A stretch of DNA of 64,000 nt from positions 96,887,485 to 96,951,484 of the forward strand of contig NC_073695.1 in the NCBI RefSeq assembly GCF_029784165.1, given 5' to 3'. The position numbers were made by a program, and so were the translations under genes. Under the pieces are notes generated by a model that saw nothing but the letters and a program-made list of their open reading frames with translations, had not been told where the DNA came from and did not search any database. Shown piece after piece: positions 11,606 through 22,803 of the stretch; positions within the stretch are counted from its first letter, which is position 1, and each line of letters begins with the position of its first letter. Source of the DNA: Wyeomyia smithii. Lineage: Eukaryota; Arthropoda; Insecta; Diptera; Culicidae.

Positions 11606-13692
11606 GCTGACACCTACCAATCGATCTCTGAGACTTTTTTACTCAATATAAGATATAATTTGACTACCACTTTTAGATATTAGCGCATTACCATCAATGC
11701 AAATACATACTCGATATTATTTTGCTCTGTAAAATATACTAAAACCATGCCAAAACCGGTTTCGTAGAATCACCGTTTTGAGCTCAGTTTTTGTCCGATT
11801 TGAGATCTGTTTTTTTAAAAGATGGGTAAGAAGGTGCTAATATATGGACAAACTCATAGAATTTTAATATTTGGTCTTAAAACAAAATGACGTCCAAAAA
11901 ACACCGAGAATTTACAATTTCTAAAAAATCAAAATGGCGCTGTTACTGCCCCTTAAGTTGAAATATGTTCAAACTCGGGGAAATTTGTTTTCGCATCAAA
12001 CTTCATCAAGAAATCATACATAGAAGCCAAGGCAAAAAAATTGTTGCACTGTGTTATTATTATAGAGACACTGTTTTCCCTCATTTCTGAAGAGGCATAT
12101 TTTAACATTATGTATCAAGAATTCATTCCTAGATTATGGGAATATAGATCTAAAGCAACGAAATCTTGTGCTCGAGACGTCCTAAATTTGAAGTTTGCAT
12201 TACGGTAATTTTAGACGCTCATTTATATCGTGGTCGTGGGTTTTTAAGGAATCATTTTTTGCTACGTTCAATGAAACAAAACTTACACCTCTCGAATGTA
12301 TCGATTTGTATCAAAGTCGAGAAAGGTTTTCTTCGGCGGTATAAAATATGTGAACTATTTCAATTGTTTTTTTTTTTTCAATTCTAGTGTTATAGTACAC
12401 TTGAAAACATTTTTTTTTACCGGACGGTGTATTTTTTAGTGAAAATTTTTGAGTATTAGGCATATTTTTGTGATTTTTGAGTATCAGACATATTTTTGAA
12501 ACTGATTACGCTGGTCAATGTAGGTTTTACCCATGAGCTAAAGCTGGAAAAAATGAAGGATAATAGCTGTTTAAACAACTCCGTGTATTAATGGTGTCCC
12601 TAGCATGGATCGAGATGCACTAAAAGACCGAAGAGAAATCGCTCGCGGGTTTTATCGCTTCTACGTTTGCTTACGGAAAGACTTCGTTTAAGTATCTGAA
12701 GACATTACGCACCAAAATTCATAGGAACAGTTGAAAGCTACAATCATCTTGTTGGCTTTTTATTTTACTGCCATATGGTCATTGTAGTTTTGCCAACGGA
12801 AAGCAAGATGTCTAGAACTTGTTATAAATATTCATTAAAAAACACACTTTTGAACATTCAAGTGTGTGATAACAGAATTTGATATAATTCTGTACTTTTT
12901 ATCATTCTGGCATATCAAGAATTAATTCTATTTTTTTATATTTCTATCAAGTTCAGATATATTTGTGTTACCCGTTTGTTATAATCGTTTAATTGGGTCT
13001 ACTATCATATTTTTCAGTTAATTTAATTTACTATCTTCATCGTCACATTTGCTTCTTGAAATCAAAATTTCAAAAATTAAACTGCAGGTTGATGAAAGTC
13101 TACATCAACTCTAATTCCAGAAACCTGTACTTCTGTTGTCCCTGTGTTTCACCGTTCCTTACTTGATGTCATTTTTTTGAGTTTTCGGTTTGCGATACAC
13201 TTTCATGGTTATCGCAGTCCTCTTCACTAACGAAATAATTTAATCCAAATACGTTCACTGTCTCCTTCAACCGGTTTGAAAAACGATAACGAATTACCGA
13301 TAAGAGTCAATGAAGTATTTCTAAAAGCAGCGATAAATTCGCATAAAGTTTACATTCTATGACGTTCGTGGTGTACTATTTCGGCAATCCGAAACATCGC
13401 GATACACGCGTGATCTGAATCTAATAACATTTGCTCATGCCAATTCTCTGACAAGATTTTAACCCTCTTTGGTGAAGGCTTTTCATTCCTAATCAACTGA
13501 AATTAAACAAAAAAGTTCAGGACACGAAAAAAGCCAACGTGCTGACATGGGACGGATATTCCAGTGAGAGTTGCACAAAACACATTATAAGGTCTTGAGA
13601 GCTATTTTGTGTAAGATTTCAATAACTAAGATTTTCTTTCAACATATATGTTTATTCTTAGAAAAGTAAAAAACTGTATATTTAAAACACTT
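11606..13692. other. Unassigned AT-rich region
   Basis: About 2.1 kb without a recognisable gene or clear repeat architecture. ORFs are short and look random. Confidence 0.45.
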
Positions 13693-13696
13693 TTAA

Positions 13697-13838
13697 CCCT
13701 CTAGTGCCCAATGCCGCCATTTGGCGGGCTTCAGTCGAAGTTCTGAAAAGCTTCAATAAATACTTAAAATGTGTTTGTAATGGTTCATAGTGATTTTACC
13801 GAAGCCCGTCTAGAAATTAACTTGGGCATTAGAAAAAG
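13697..13838. mobile_element. piggyBac-like MITE, copy 2
   Basis: Starts CCCTCTAGTGCCCAATGCCG after TTAA (13693-13696) and ends before TTAA (13839-13842). The body is closely similar to 2607-2746, including CTGAAAAGCTTCAAT and the GGGCTTC/GAAGCCC inner arms. The right terminus has decayed (AGAAAAAG instead of AGAGGG), so it can probably no longer be mobilised. Confidence 0.8.
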
Positions 13839-14211
13839 TTAAAACACAAAAAAATAAATATTTTTATCTAAAACACAAAAAATATATTTTGAGTTTAAAT
13901 ATATGAAATATATTTTTCATAGTTTTGATAGAATCGAAATTCTTAATTTCCCATCGTCGGTTATCAAAAATGTAACGTAATTTAAAAGCCAGAGCAAGAG
14001 TGTGAAACATTAGTCAGTTTATTTATTTATTAACTCAACGCTATAGGTCATTCGTCACTCTAATATGGCCATATAGAATGTTGAACCAAACCAAAAAAGC
14101 AATCGGATCAAGCAATAGTTTCCCACTATTGTTGAATGATTTTGCCCTTCAGACAATTTCGTTATTAATTAAGTTAAAATTATGCCAAATTAAAATCCAT
14201 TCATCCAACAT

Positions 14212-14524
14212 CTAATTAAAACTCAAATTTAAATATATCATGTCAAGCATTATTGCGTTGGCAAGTTTGCTATATTTTCCTGAAGAACTTTCAGCAATGG
14301 TAATTCTTCGCAGCAACTTCGAGCAAAATTTGCTACCAACACGTTCCACTGGATCGTGTCTGCATGGCAGCACAGAGTAGTTCCCAACGGTAACATGAAA
14401 ACTTTTGTCGCACTCTCTTGATTGGAAAGCTAGATTGGAGAAATTTGTCATCCGGAAGCTACCCATTCCAGTTACGGCAAACAGAAAAGCTAAGAGTGAC
14501 AGCCACAGCAACTACGAATCGCAT
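14212..14524 (-). pseudogene. Small secreted-protein-like gene, frameshifted
   Basis: An ATG at 14524 opens a hydrophobic leader (MRFVVAVAVTLSFSV) that stops after 21 codons. The frame shifted by one base continues the hydrophobic stretch (LLAFLFAVTGMGS) and then runs about 80 residues with three cysteines (RECDKSF, VLPCRHD, KFCSKLL) to a stop at 14212. A TATAAA at 14576-14581 lies ~55 bases upstream, giving a plausible short 5' UTR. The architecture is that of a small secreted protein broken by a single indel (true pseudogene or sequence error). I do not recognise the family. Confidence 0.35.
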
Positions 14525-14575
14525 CCTTCTACCTGTTGCAAGAAGCTGGCATAGGTGATGCCGAAAACTAGCAAA

Positions 14576-14581
14576 TTTATA
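14576..14581 (-). promoter_or_regulatory. TATA box candidate for the 14.5-kb ORF
   Basis: The minus strand reads GCATATAAATTTGC, with TATAAA about 30 bases before a TCACC initiator-like site and about 55 bases before the ATG at 14524. In AT-rich DNA such matches are common, so support comes only from the spacing. Confidence 0.3.
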
Positions 14582-14871
14582 TGCATTCCTAACTAAAACG
14601 GTAAAGTCCAGCGACGGATACGGAAGACAAAAGAACAAAATTTCTTGGAGTTGATACTGTCTACTTTACTGGGCAGAGAAAAGAAAAAAAAAATCAAATG
14701 CTTAGAGAGACAGACGAAACTAACAGGTACGATAGTTTGAACTACATGTTTGCAGTAAAAAATTTTCAACAAATAAAGGAGAGAGTGTTAAAACAGACGA
14801 CAAGATCTATTTGTTTTTCATTATGTTATGGTAAGTTATTATAGCCAAGCAAAGCATTTTAGAAATGATAT

Positions 14872-15608
14872 TCAGTTAAGATTTGTTAAATATACTTTTC
14901 CACGATTGAAATTTAGCTCGTTCCTCGGAGATTTATTCTGCACTTTTTTGTTTTGAAGAATCATTCGTTTTCCAACCGCTCTAAATCTTATGAACAAAAC
15001 GTAAAACACGTAGCCGGAGGCAAATATATTGCTCACTACAAATAAAACCACCTGTACTTTAAGGAGACAGATGATAGCGAGAAGAAAAAGAACACTCAAA
15101 AATCATAAACAAAAAAGTGGATTACTGCGCTACACCATAAAATCGAAATGATCCGTACTAGAAATGATGTCTGATGACAAAATACTGCTAGATCAAACAA
15201 GCAGACTACAGTAAAAAAAGAGGTAGGACTATTTCTCTCTGGAGCAAAGTCCCATCGAGAGACGGACTTTGCGAGGCAGCAAGCCTCAAGCGGATAGGAC
15301 AGTTGAAATAGGATTATGCAAACGATCGAAAAGGATTTCAAGACGATTACGTTCCAGCTGCCCCTTCTTATGTGTACCGTCTGCGGGAAAAGTGTTGACT
15401 GTATCACTACGAACGGATGGAGTCGCATGAAGCCCGAAGCGCACAAACCCGGTTGAACGATTAGAGTAGTTTCACACCAGAAAAGGACCAGTTCGCTTTC
15501 TATCGGGATGCTAGCACAAGGAAAGTATTCTAGACGGTCATAAATTTCGCGTTCAATCGCCTGACTGCGTCGATGTGTCTCGGGGTTGTAGCCAAGGATT
15601 GGATTCAC
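14872..15608 (-). other. Two adjacent minus-strand ORFs, unassigned
   Basis: A 170-codon frame (15608-15096) contains hydrophobic stretches (VIVLKSFSIVCIILFQLSY; SILWCSAVIHFFVYDF). The next 75-codon frame (15099-14872) begins with another (SVLFLLAIICLLKVQVVLFV). A 170-codon open frame is long for this base composition. No family is recognised and no clear splice sites or promoter are seen. It could be a decayed multi-pass membrane gene, an element remnant, or chance. Confidence 0.25.
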
Positions 15609-16506
15609 GGTTTTTAATCACCTCTACAGCAGTACGGTAAAAGAAATTCACTGAAATGTCAAGCAGTTTGATTTATCATTCACAGAAATAAAACTTTAGA
15701 CCCGTGCAGCTACAACCTTAAAAAATTAAAATCAATTTTTAAAGAAGGTACTTTAAACTACCAAGCGTTTCTATCAAGCAGTGAATAATGGAAACGCATG
15801 GTACTTAGTGATACTTCTATCCGCTAATTATTTGTCAAAATAGTATTTGTTCACGTAACATATTTAGCTTTGCTACAATCTATCGAGAACATTATTCGGA
15901 ATCGAAAGAAACCGAACTTTTTACTTTTCCAATTGCTTCACCCGTAACATTGGCTATCAGTAGTCAATTAAAGAAACAGTCTTCTGGCCGCAGCTGGATA
16001 CGTGTTCCAATTTCTATTCATCCTGCTGTTCAGTTTCAAACGGATATGCAACCCACGCATCTCTACACTTTTTTTCTTTGATTTGTTTTTGCATTCTGAT
16101 CGCGCTGGTGGTTTTTAGGATGTGAATGAGCAAATCCGCAAAAAAAGAACAACCATTTTTAGAGCATGGCTGAATTATGTGAACCATTCTCCTAACCGAT
16201 CGTTTGACGAGGGATTTTTTTTAGGGACAAGGAACAAACACTGTCTCGGAACGAGAGTGTCAAACATAAAAGGAAAATGGTGTTGCCACATCCGCTAACG
16301 TGTTCTAGAACGTTGGTTTGGATCGCGGACAGTCAATTTTTTCTTGCTTCTCCTAACGAACGAAGGAACAAATTGCTTCTAGTTTTTCGATTCGATTCGA
16401 GCTTGGCGCATGTCTTGTTTTTTGCAGTTGTTGCGAAGAAAAACAGATACAACACGTCAATACCAACAGTATTTTGCTTGGCTATCATATTTACCGAGCG
16501 CTTTAC
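15609..16506. other. Candidate CNG intron, nothing else seen
   Basis: About 0.9 kb next to the donor side of the CNG exon 16507-16644. I looked here for the following exon, which in relatives begins NRRTA, and did not find it. No repeat boundaries are evident. Confidence 0.4.
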
Positions 16507-16644
16507 CTGCCGTACCCATGTTGAGGATACTGATCTCGCCAAAGTAAGAGCCGGCTTTCAGTGAAGCCATAACAGTTTTTCCATTGTCCGCGACAACCTG
16601 CAGTCTACCTCTATTGACTATGTACATTTCTTTGCCGACTTCAC
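16507..16644 (-). CDS. CNG channel exon: cyclic-nucleotide-binding domain core
   Basis: A 138-bp exon encoding EVGKEMYIVNRGRLQVV, then ADNGKTVMASLKAGSYFGEI and SILNMGTAG. This is the beta roll and start of the phosphate-binding cassette of a CNG channel cyclic-nucleotide-binding domain (FGEISIL). Acceptor (TTCCAG|GTGAAG) and donor (GGCAG|GTAAAG) are canonical; it starts with 2 bases of a split Gly codon and ends with 1. The conserved Arg of the cassette (in NRRTA) must lie in the next exon, not found in this window. The protein would form a cGMP/cAMP-opened cation channel in the plasma membrane of sensory or neural cells (family knowledge). Closest in memory are insect Cng/Cngl proteins; I cannot tell which paralogue. 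Confidence 0.93.
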
Positions 16645-16830
16645 CTGGAACGGAAAAAGAGAGACAATGAGAAGAACACATAATTTTATCAAACTACATT
16701 CAATAAGAATAATGTTTTTTATAAGAAGTAGTTTCTACTGCAACAAGTCTGTGAGTGACAGGCTCTATGAAAGTCGTTCCATTAATTCGTTTTTTTGAAC
16801 TTTTCTCTTACTACTATAATCCAAACGTCT

Positions 16831-16833
<3 letters not shown>

Positions 16834-16887
<54 letters not shown>
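16834..16887. repeat. (CA)n microsatellite
   Basis: An uninterrupted CA dinucleotide run of about 53 bases inside the 1.25-kb CNG intron. It ends about 22 bases before the Transib-like element at 16910. Length polymorphism is expected. Confidence 0.95.
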
Positions 16888-16888
<1 letters not shown>

Positions 16889-16909
16889 ATTTTCTCGAGA
16901 CCTACGCCG

Positions 16910-17761
16910 CACAGTGGGACGAATTCAAAAAAAGACGGACAGGCAGCTTATGTTGACTCACATGAGAATACTGTACTACTGCGTTATGAATGTCAGTTGT
17001 GAGCATGATATCATATGGATAATCTTGAGTTAAGAATATTTAAGCACGATATCATGCTCACAACTGGCATTCATAACGCAACTTCATCATAGTACAGTAT
17101 TCTCGTGTGAGTAAATATAAACTGCTATACAAATCGACGATTTTATTTGCATATTTCTTAAAAGTTCCACAATGTTTCATCGTGATACGTTTATGGAATG
17201 AAAGTTTTTTACCCATACTACTGAAAGACACTGAGATCGGCTGCGCATACTTGCGCACCTTCAAAGTAAACCCCCTAAAACATTGCCTGAAAATAAGAGA
17301 AAATCCGCAATAAATCAGAAACTAAAAAAGCTAGAACGACACTTCTGATTGCAAAAGATGCATTTTTATAATACTCTCATTTCTTCAGAACATCATTTTT
17401 CGGTAAAAATAAAAATAAAAAAGATGGAGTAAAAAACTGATTTTAAGGGTGTCATTAATTTGGAGCTCAATAACTTTTTTTCCTTAAGTGATAGAATTTT
17501 TATTTCTTCGACAAAAGGTCATCGAACAACTAGATGTTTCATATTTTATAGAAATTTTCGATTCGTATTTCGAAACGAAAATAATTTATTCGAGATCTTC
17601 ACACATACCCCCTTAATCTCAAATATTACATTGTAGCATGAAAAAAATCAAAGAAATATGAAACCTTTGTGAACACACCAATATCAGTTACTAATAATCA
17701 CCAACTAATAGTTTCTTCGTAAAACCTAATGTCCGCCTTTTTTTGAATCCGTCCCACTGTG
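16910..17761. mobile_element. Transib-like non-autonomous transposon (852 bp)
   Basis: The ends are CACAGTGGGACGAATTCAAA and, on the complement, CACAGTGGGACGGATTCAAA, about 30 bp of TIR with two mismatches. The flanks carry a 5-bp direct repeat, CGCCG (16905-16909 and 17762-17766). A CACAGTG terminus and GC-rich 5-bp target duplication of CGNCG form are hallmarks of Transib, the superfamily related to RAG1. There is no coding capacity. The interior holds a second inverted repeat (about 16956-17013 against 17047-17111, GTTGTGAGCATGATATC) able to fold. It sits inside the CNG intron 16645-17896. Confidence 0.85.
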
Positions 17762-17896
17762 CGCCGTCGGCAAGCAAATGATATAAATGTTGTCATTTAC
17801 GGAATCGAAGTTCAAACTGTACAAATGCCTGCTCATGCCATCCTTGTGATCACGTGAGCCTGAGCTTATACATATGTGCAATCACGCAACACTTAC

Positions 17897-18038
17897 CTTT
17901 CCGACAGATGAAGTCACCCGGAGAGAACAGCACCGGTCTCAGCTTTAACACCAATTCGCACAGAAAGCCCGCTTCGGTATTTTGAAAAATTTCTACTCGC
18001 TTAAGTGTATCTAAATGAACATTTATAGCTATTTCAGC
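17897..18038 (-). CDS. CNG channel exon: C-linker end and start of binding domain
   Basis: A 142-bp exon reading AEIAINVHLDTLKRVEIFQN, then TEAGFLCELVLKLRPVLFSP and GDFICRKG. This is the E'-F' C-linker helix and first strands of the cyclic-nucleotide-binding domain in CNG channels. The acceptor is CACAG|GCTGAA and the donor GGAAAG|GTAAGT. It begins in phase 0, directly after the LPDKLK end of exon 31547-31698, and ends one base into the Gly codon completed by exon 16507-16644. The frame is open with no disruption, so the gene looks functional. Confidence 0.95.
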
Positions 18039-18689
18039 CTGTGAATGAGAAGAGAGAAAATGTGAAAGGGAAAATCAGAAGAGCCAAGTTTAGTTTGTTA
18101 AGTGTTATTTAGTAGGTCATTATGTGAGATGATGTAAAACATAACACTACGGCTTTATGGCTCCGAATGTTTGCAAGGTTGGTTGTACAAGCAATTTGGG
18201 AAAGATTGACGAAACTCGTGAACGCAGTGCTTTTTTATCGATCAGATAAGTAAATTACATCCATAAAGGCTATGAAGAAACCAGTTATGCAGTGGAACAG
18301 TTACAGTAGCTTTTCTAGTAATTTTCGCTGCGATTTGTTTAGTTATTGGATATAAGAAAGTCGAAAAAATACGCCATCTGTCAATCAACACTGTTTTGGA
18401 AAAATTTGAATTAAAAAGCTTATTTTCGAACGAATTCTAGAAATTCGCAAGCGCTACTTTACAGTGGATCGTGTGAATTCCTGTTTTCCGAATATTATGT
18501 TTGCTAAACGAGGCCATTCGTAATGAGCTAAGCAATTGCAATTTACTTATTTCAAAGATTAGTTGGCGATGGACATTGAACATTGATATTTATTACAAAA
18601 AATTAACACCAATCTTTTACCAGAAAATTATGTTTTCTTTTCCACTTACGGAATGCAACTTAATAAGCATTCTAAAGTTTTCTTTCTTT

Positions 18690-19115
18690 TAAACCTATTT
18701 CCCCTTTCCTCTCTCTTGTTTTCTTTTTCACTTACTCTTTCCTTTTTCCTCTTTCCTCTTTAGTCTTCCCTCTTTCCTCTTTCATATTGCCTCTTTCCTT
18801 TTTCCTCTTTCCCCTTTCCTCTATCGTCTTTGCTATTTCCTCTTTCGTTGTCCTCTTTCCTCTTTCCTCTATTCTCTTTCCTCTTTCCTCTTTCCTCTTT
18901 CCTCTTTCCTCTTTCCTCTTTCCTCTTTCCTCTTTCCTCTTTCCTCTTTCCTCTTTCCTCTTTCCTCTTTCCTCTTTCCTCTTTCCTTTTTCCTCTTTCC
19001 TCTTTTCTCTTTCCTCTTTCCTTTTTCCTCTTTCCTCATTCCTCTTTCCTCTTTACCCTTTTTTTCTTTCCTTTTTCCTCTTTTTTCATTCCTTATTTTT
19101 CTTTCCTCTTTCCTC
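18690..19115. repeat. Polypyrimidine heptamer array (TTTCCTC)n
   Basis: About 425 bases of almost pure pyrimidine on the plus strand, built on a 7-base unit TTTCCTC. The core (about 18870-18990) is nearly perfect, with degenerate T-rich edges. The long open frames through it (period FPLSSFL) are artefacts of the repeat, since a 7-base unit without stops is open in all frames. It lies in the 13.5-kb CNG intron roughly 650 bases upstream of the acceptor of exon 17897-18038. The pre-mRNA would therefore carry a GAGGAAA-type purine repeat. Confidence 0.95.
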
Positions 19116-19627
19116 TTCTTTCGGAATCGAAAAATTTAAGATCCGTATGTTTTCGTTCAGCCGATATGTTTTCGATCAGAGCGATAGGGTAAATTATTCG
19201 AGTGTGGAACTTCCTCGAGTTTTTGGCATAAATAGCGTTAATCAGGCAAATGGTCTTCTACAGGAAAGGAGTCCACCATAGATTAATTTACAATACTTTC
19301 TGAAATACAGTGACCAGAAATATTGACTATTTCCAATGCAATTAAAAAAAACAGGTTTGACCTGGCTTGAATTTTGTATAGGCTAAAGATGTCATTTGGT
19401 GCTATTGGTATTTTTTTATCACGTCTTGAGCAAAGTTATAGATAATAACTTTGATTTCCGGACAATCTCAATGAACTCATCGTTTTTAATTATAATTCAT
19501 TTTCATGAAAAACTACAAAAGATTAGCCAAACATTGATGGCTATTTGATCATGCAGAAATAAAAAACAAAAAAGTTAAAATTTTCAGGAGAAAAAAGTAG
19601 GAGGGTGGTATCAAAAACACGACTGCA

Positions 19628-20714
19628 TGACGTAGGACTACGGTATTTTTCTATATTTTTTATCTAACAGTGCATTTTTATTTGCAGAAACATTAGAGCG
19701 CTTTGAACAATAATTAATAATTAATATAAATAAAATATATACATCTCCACTTCGCAGATAGTCGAATTAGTAAAGCATTTGTTCGAACGATTCAAGTGGA
19801 AATTCTCAGATGGAAAATAATTTGACATTAAACGAACTTCATGCATAATTAGCTCCAACAAAGAGAAGAGAATGGCGAGGAAAGAAGAACATTCCTGAGA
19901 GATGCACCGGCCGCTCTCGAAAAATGAACACCAACAATTTGTATGGCCCTCCCGCTATGAGCAACATTCTGTAAAACAGAAAATTCAACTAGCCGCTTCA
20001 ATTACAACACTTTGAGGCTCCAAAAGGTACCAGTTGCCGATGATTCTTGTTCTCTAGTTATTCCGTCCAGAGTTCCAGCCATTTTGGTACTTTTGCAGTA
20101 GCCATGTACTACTAACAGGCGCCAGCATTACGAATGAAACCTGGCACGAGATTACCGGTACTATTTTGTCTTTCCTCCTTTCAACGGTTAACACCTAGCG
20201 TCCGTATGTCACTGGTACGGTTTTGGAATGAAAATGATGGGGCAAAATGTTCGAATGGTACCTTTTATATTAAGGTTTTGTCAGTTATTTGAAAAGAGGG
20301 AGGAGTTAAGAAGAATAGGAAATGGTAAAAAAAGTAAATAAGCATCGGAAACAGAAAGTGACCTCGAGAAAAACAACAACAACAAGTTGTTTACAAAGTC
20401 AGATCGGTTATATCCGTTAGTGTCGACTGTGCTTGGGAAGAGAGGTAGTGATTGGCTGCTCGGTATGGTTTAGACAATCGATGTTATTTACCATTTTTTC
20501 AATAATGTATCTCAAACAATAGGTTGTTTTTATTACATAATTTTAACGTAAGAGAATTTCTGATCGATTGATGCCAAAACCTCGATAACCTGATTGAAAA
20601 TGACTGCAATATAAGCACTCAAAACCTGACCACTTTTCCCTTGTTTTCCCTGGTTGAATTACTAGATTTTCAAATTAAGGTATCTAACTTCCAGATGGAC
20701 GTAGTCCTACGTCA
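19628..20714. repeat. Composite dispersed repeat flanked by inverted GACGTAGGACTACG
   Basis: TGACGTAGGACTACGG at 19628 and its complement GTAGTCCTACGTCA near 20700 bracket about 1.09 kb. Inside are segments shared with 44.7-45.0 kb and 48.8-49.4 kb: ACCGGCCGC, GCTATGAGCAACATT, GGTACGGTTTTGGAATGAAAA and GTTTACAAAGTCAGATCGG. The shared parts correspond to the 3' flank of the plus-strand mariner-type element at 47.85-49.05 kb. No coding sequence is present. Confidence 0.5.
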
Positions 20715-20932
20715 AAAGAAATAAAATCCAGAACGATTTGTTTGATCGTTGTAACGACTTCAGCAGAATTTGAGACGTAGGTCTGTCCTTAGGAAATGCA
20801 AAAATATCATTATAAACTAAATATCTCATAAAACGAACTTTTAATAGATCTGATTTTTTTTCTACGGAAACTCGTGTCATCTCAAAAAAAAAAATCGAAA
20901 AAAAATAACTTTCCTTTTTTTGTTAAATTTTA

Positions 20933-21290
20933 ACCGTATTGAGGCACGTATTTCCAAAGTCCGATTGACCTGAAATTTTGCATGGGTACTCTTTACGGAA
21001 AGACAAAACTTTTGAGTTCTACTTCTAAGCGACATTCGAAGGTCAAAATTGTTCCCAAATATTCCATTGACGCTAGGCTCAAAAATTTTCAAAGTCCGAT
21101 TTTTTCGATTTTTTTCGACGTTTCATGTATTTCTAAGACATTTCATTGCTTCATTTTCATTGATATTTTCCGTGAAACTTTGACCGCTTTGAGGCACGTG
21201 TTTCCATAGTCTGATTGATCTAAAATTCTGCATGGAGGCTTTTTTCGAGAAGACGAAACTTTTGAGCACTACTTCTAAGCAAAATTAGAA
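20933..21290. repeat. Direct duplication with ~249-bp period
   Basis: TTGAGGCACGTATTTCC (about 20939) recurs as TTGAGGCACGTGTTTCC (about 21188). About 110 bases of similar sequence follow each, including GACAAAACTTTTGAG/GACGAAACTTTTGAG and CTACTTCTAAGC. This amounts to 1.4 copies of a tandem repeat inside the CNG intron. Satellite remnant or element sub-repeat; family unknown. Confidence 0.65.
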
Positions 21291-21834
21291 AATTCGCTTT
21301 TCATTGCCACTCTAATGTAGATCTATTACCTCCCGCTTCTCCGTCCCCAAGCCCTCCTGACTTTGTGTCTCCTGCGCAAGGATGGAAAAAATCACTCACT
21401 CGGAGAATCACTTCCGATTTTTTATCGCATGGAATCGGTTGTTAATTTTCATTTATCAACAATGATACGGCTGCTTAGTTACAGAAATGAAATAGAATCG
21501 TTAATGATAACTTCAGGAGAATCAATCATAAACATTTTCGTTTCCTGCAGAAGAAAAGTCTCTCACCGATTTTTCTCCAGTTCAATAGCTTTAAGCTACA
21601 ATTTTTGCCTTATATTCAACATTGAATCAACGACATAAAATGATGCCATACTCTAAAGATTTGTCGCACAATGATATAAAATTGGACTCATAAAGTATAA
21701 AGTATAGAAAGTATCAAACTAGTCTCTCGATAATTCTCTAATGTATTTCTTGGTTGAAACCACCAAACTATAGGGCAATTCAAATCCTAATCTTGCATGT
21801 ACTTAAGTAGGGTAGCGAATGGTTCGTCAGTAGT

Positions 21835-21893
21835 TTCCTTCGGCAGGTTTTCTACAGCGTTCTTATGCAGGAACCTGCCGAAGAAAACCACGC
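21835..21893. repeat. Short hairpin TTCCTTCGGCAGGTT
   Basis: TTTCCTTCGGCAGGTT and AACCTGCCGAAGAAAA form a stem of about 15 bp with a ~22-base loop. It lies in the CNG intron. It could be the core of a small MITE; there is no evidence that it is a processed RNA. Confidence 0.6.
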
Positions 21894-22296
21894 CGTTCAC
21901 CATCCTATATTATATGAAAGCTTGCATGTAATATACATGAATACATGCTTTCTAGAATTCAATTTGATTCTGTTTGACTATTTCTAGAAGACAATGCCCC
22001 ATTTTTGTTTAATTATTTCAAAAGAAGAAAATTAGCTTCTCGGTTCGCGCGTGTTGTACCTATCTACACGTGTGAAAAAAAAATCGAAAGCGCGAAACGA
22101 ACAAGCAAATCAAAGTAATCGCGAGTGAAAATTTTTCAACACATATCCTTTTGAAATTGTCGAAAGCGATAGAGAATCAGTTTGGACTAATGATTAATTA
22201 TCACTTGAACGATTTTTCCCATCCTTTCTCCCTTGTGCCAGGCTGCATTCGGACGGAGCAACAGTCCCTTTGGTTGTCTATTTTCGGACCAAAGCG

Positions 22297-22519
22297 GGAC
22301 TGAAATCAACATCACTTACATGACGCGACGTGAGACAAGACACAAAACTTGTCGTTCTTACCATGTTGAAGCAAACAAAAAATTCACCTTTAAAATCGAC
22401 CGGTTTCAGGTATCAAGCCCGAAACCAGTCGAGTTGAAAGGTAAATATTTATTATATTTTAACGTGGTAAAACGATAAGTGTTGTGTCTTGTCTCGCGTC
22501 GAGTCGTGGAAGTGATGTT
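22297..22519. repeat. Foldback element, ~220 bp
   Basis: The ends AACATCACTTACATGACGCG and the complement of TCGTGGAAGTGATGTT pair. Inner blocks GAGACAAGACACAAAACTTG against GTGTTGTGTCTTGTCTC and CGACCGGTTTC against GAAACCAGTCG also pair. The whole 223 bases form one long imperfect hairpin with almost no loop. It is non-coding and lies in the CNG intron. MITE-like; no clear target duplication. Confidence 0.75.
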
Positions 22520-22803
22520 AGATCTAACGTTGCACAAAAGAAACCAAGTATTTAGGCAAAATCAATATCTTCGAATTTCTTCGCAAATTTGGAAAGGCCT
22601 GACAAAAATAAAACACTTAGAGCATCGAACCTGATCATGGATACGTTGAAGTTTTTTTTGCATTGAAAATGTAACATATATTGATAATAAAAACTATTGA
22701 GTCGATTTGAGTTGTTCTTTTTTACATGAAGCTACCCACTCAAAAGTGAAATGTGACATTTCTTATAATAAAATTTAAGCTCAATCATAATGGGCCTAAA
22801 AGA

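Noticed and set aside
15096..15608. A chemosensory-receptor-type gene
   Set aside because: Hydrophobic stretches exist, but there is no signature motif, no splice structure and no continuous second half. It is kept only as an unassigned ORF.
16277..16564. A 95-codon plus-strand ORF over the CNG exon
   Set aside because: It is a shadow of the minus-strand CNG exon, whose splice sites, frame and protein similarity are unambiguous.
18787..19281. A 164-codon open frame rich in FPLSSFL repeats (and a parallel 120-codon frame)
   Set aside because: It is produced entirely by the 7-bp TTTCCTC repeat, which has no stop in any frame on the plus strand.
22233..22478. An 81-codon plus ORF
   Set aside because: It lies across a foldback element and has no support as a gene.
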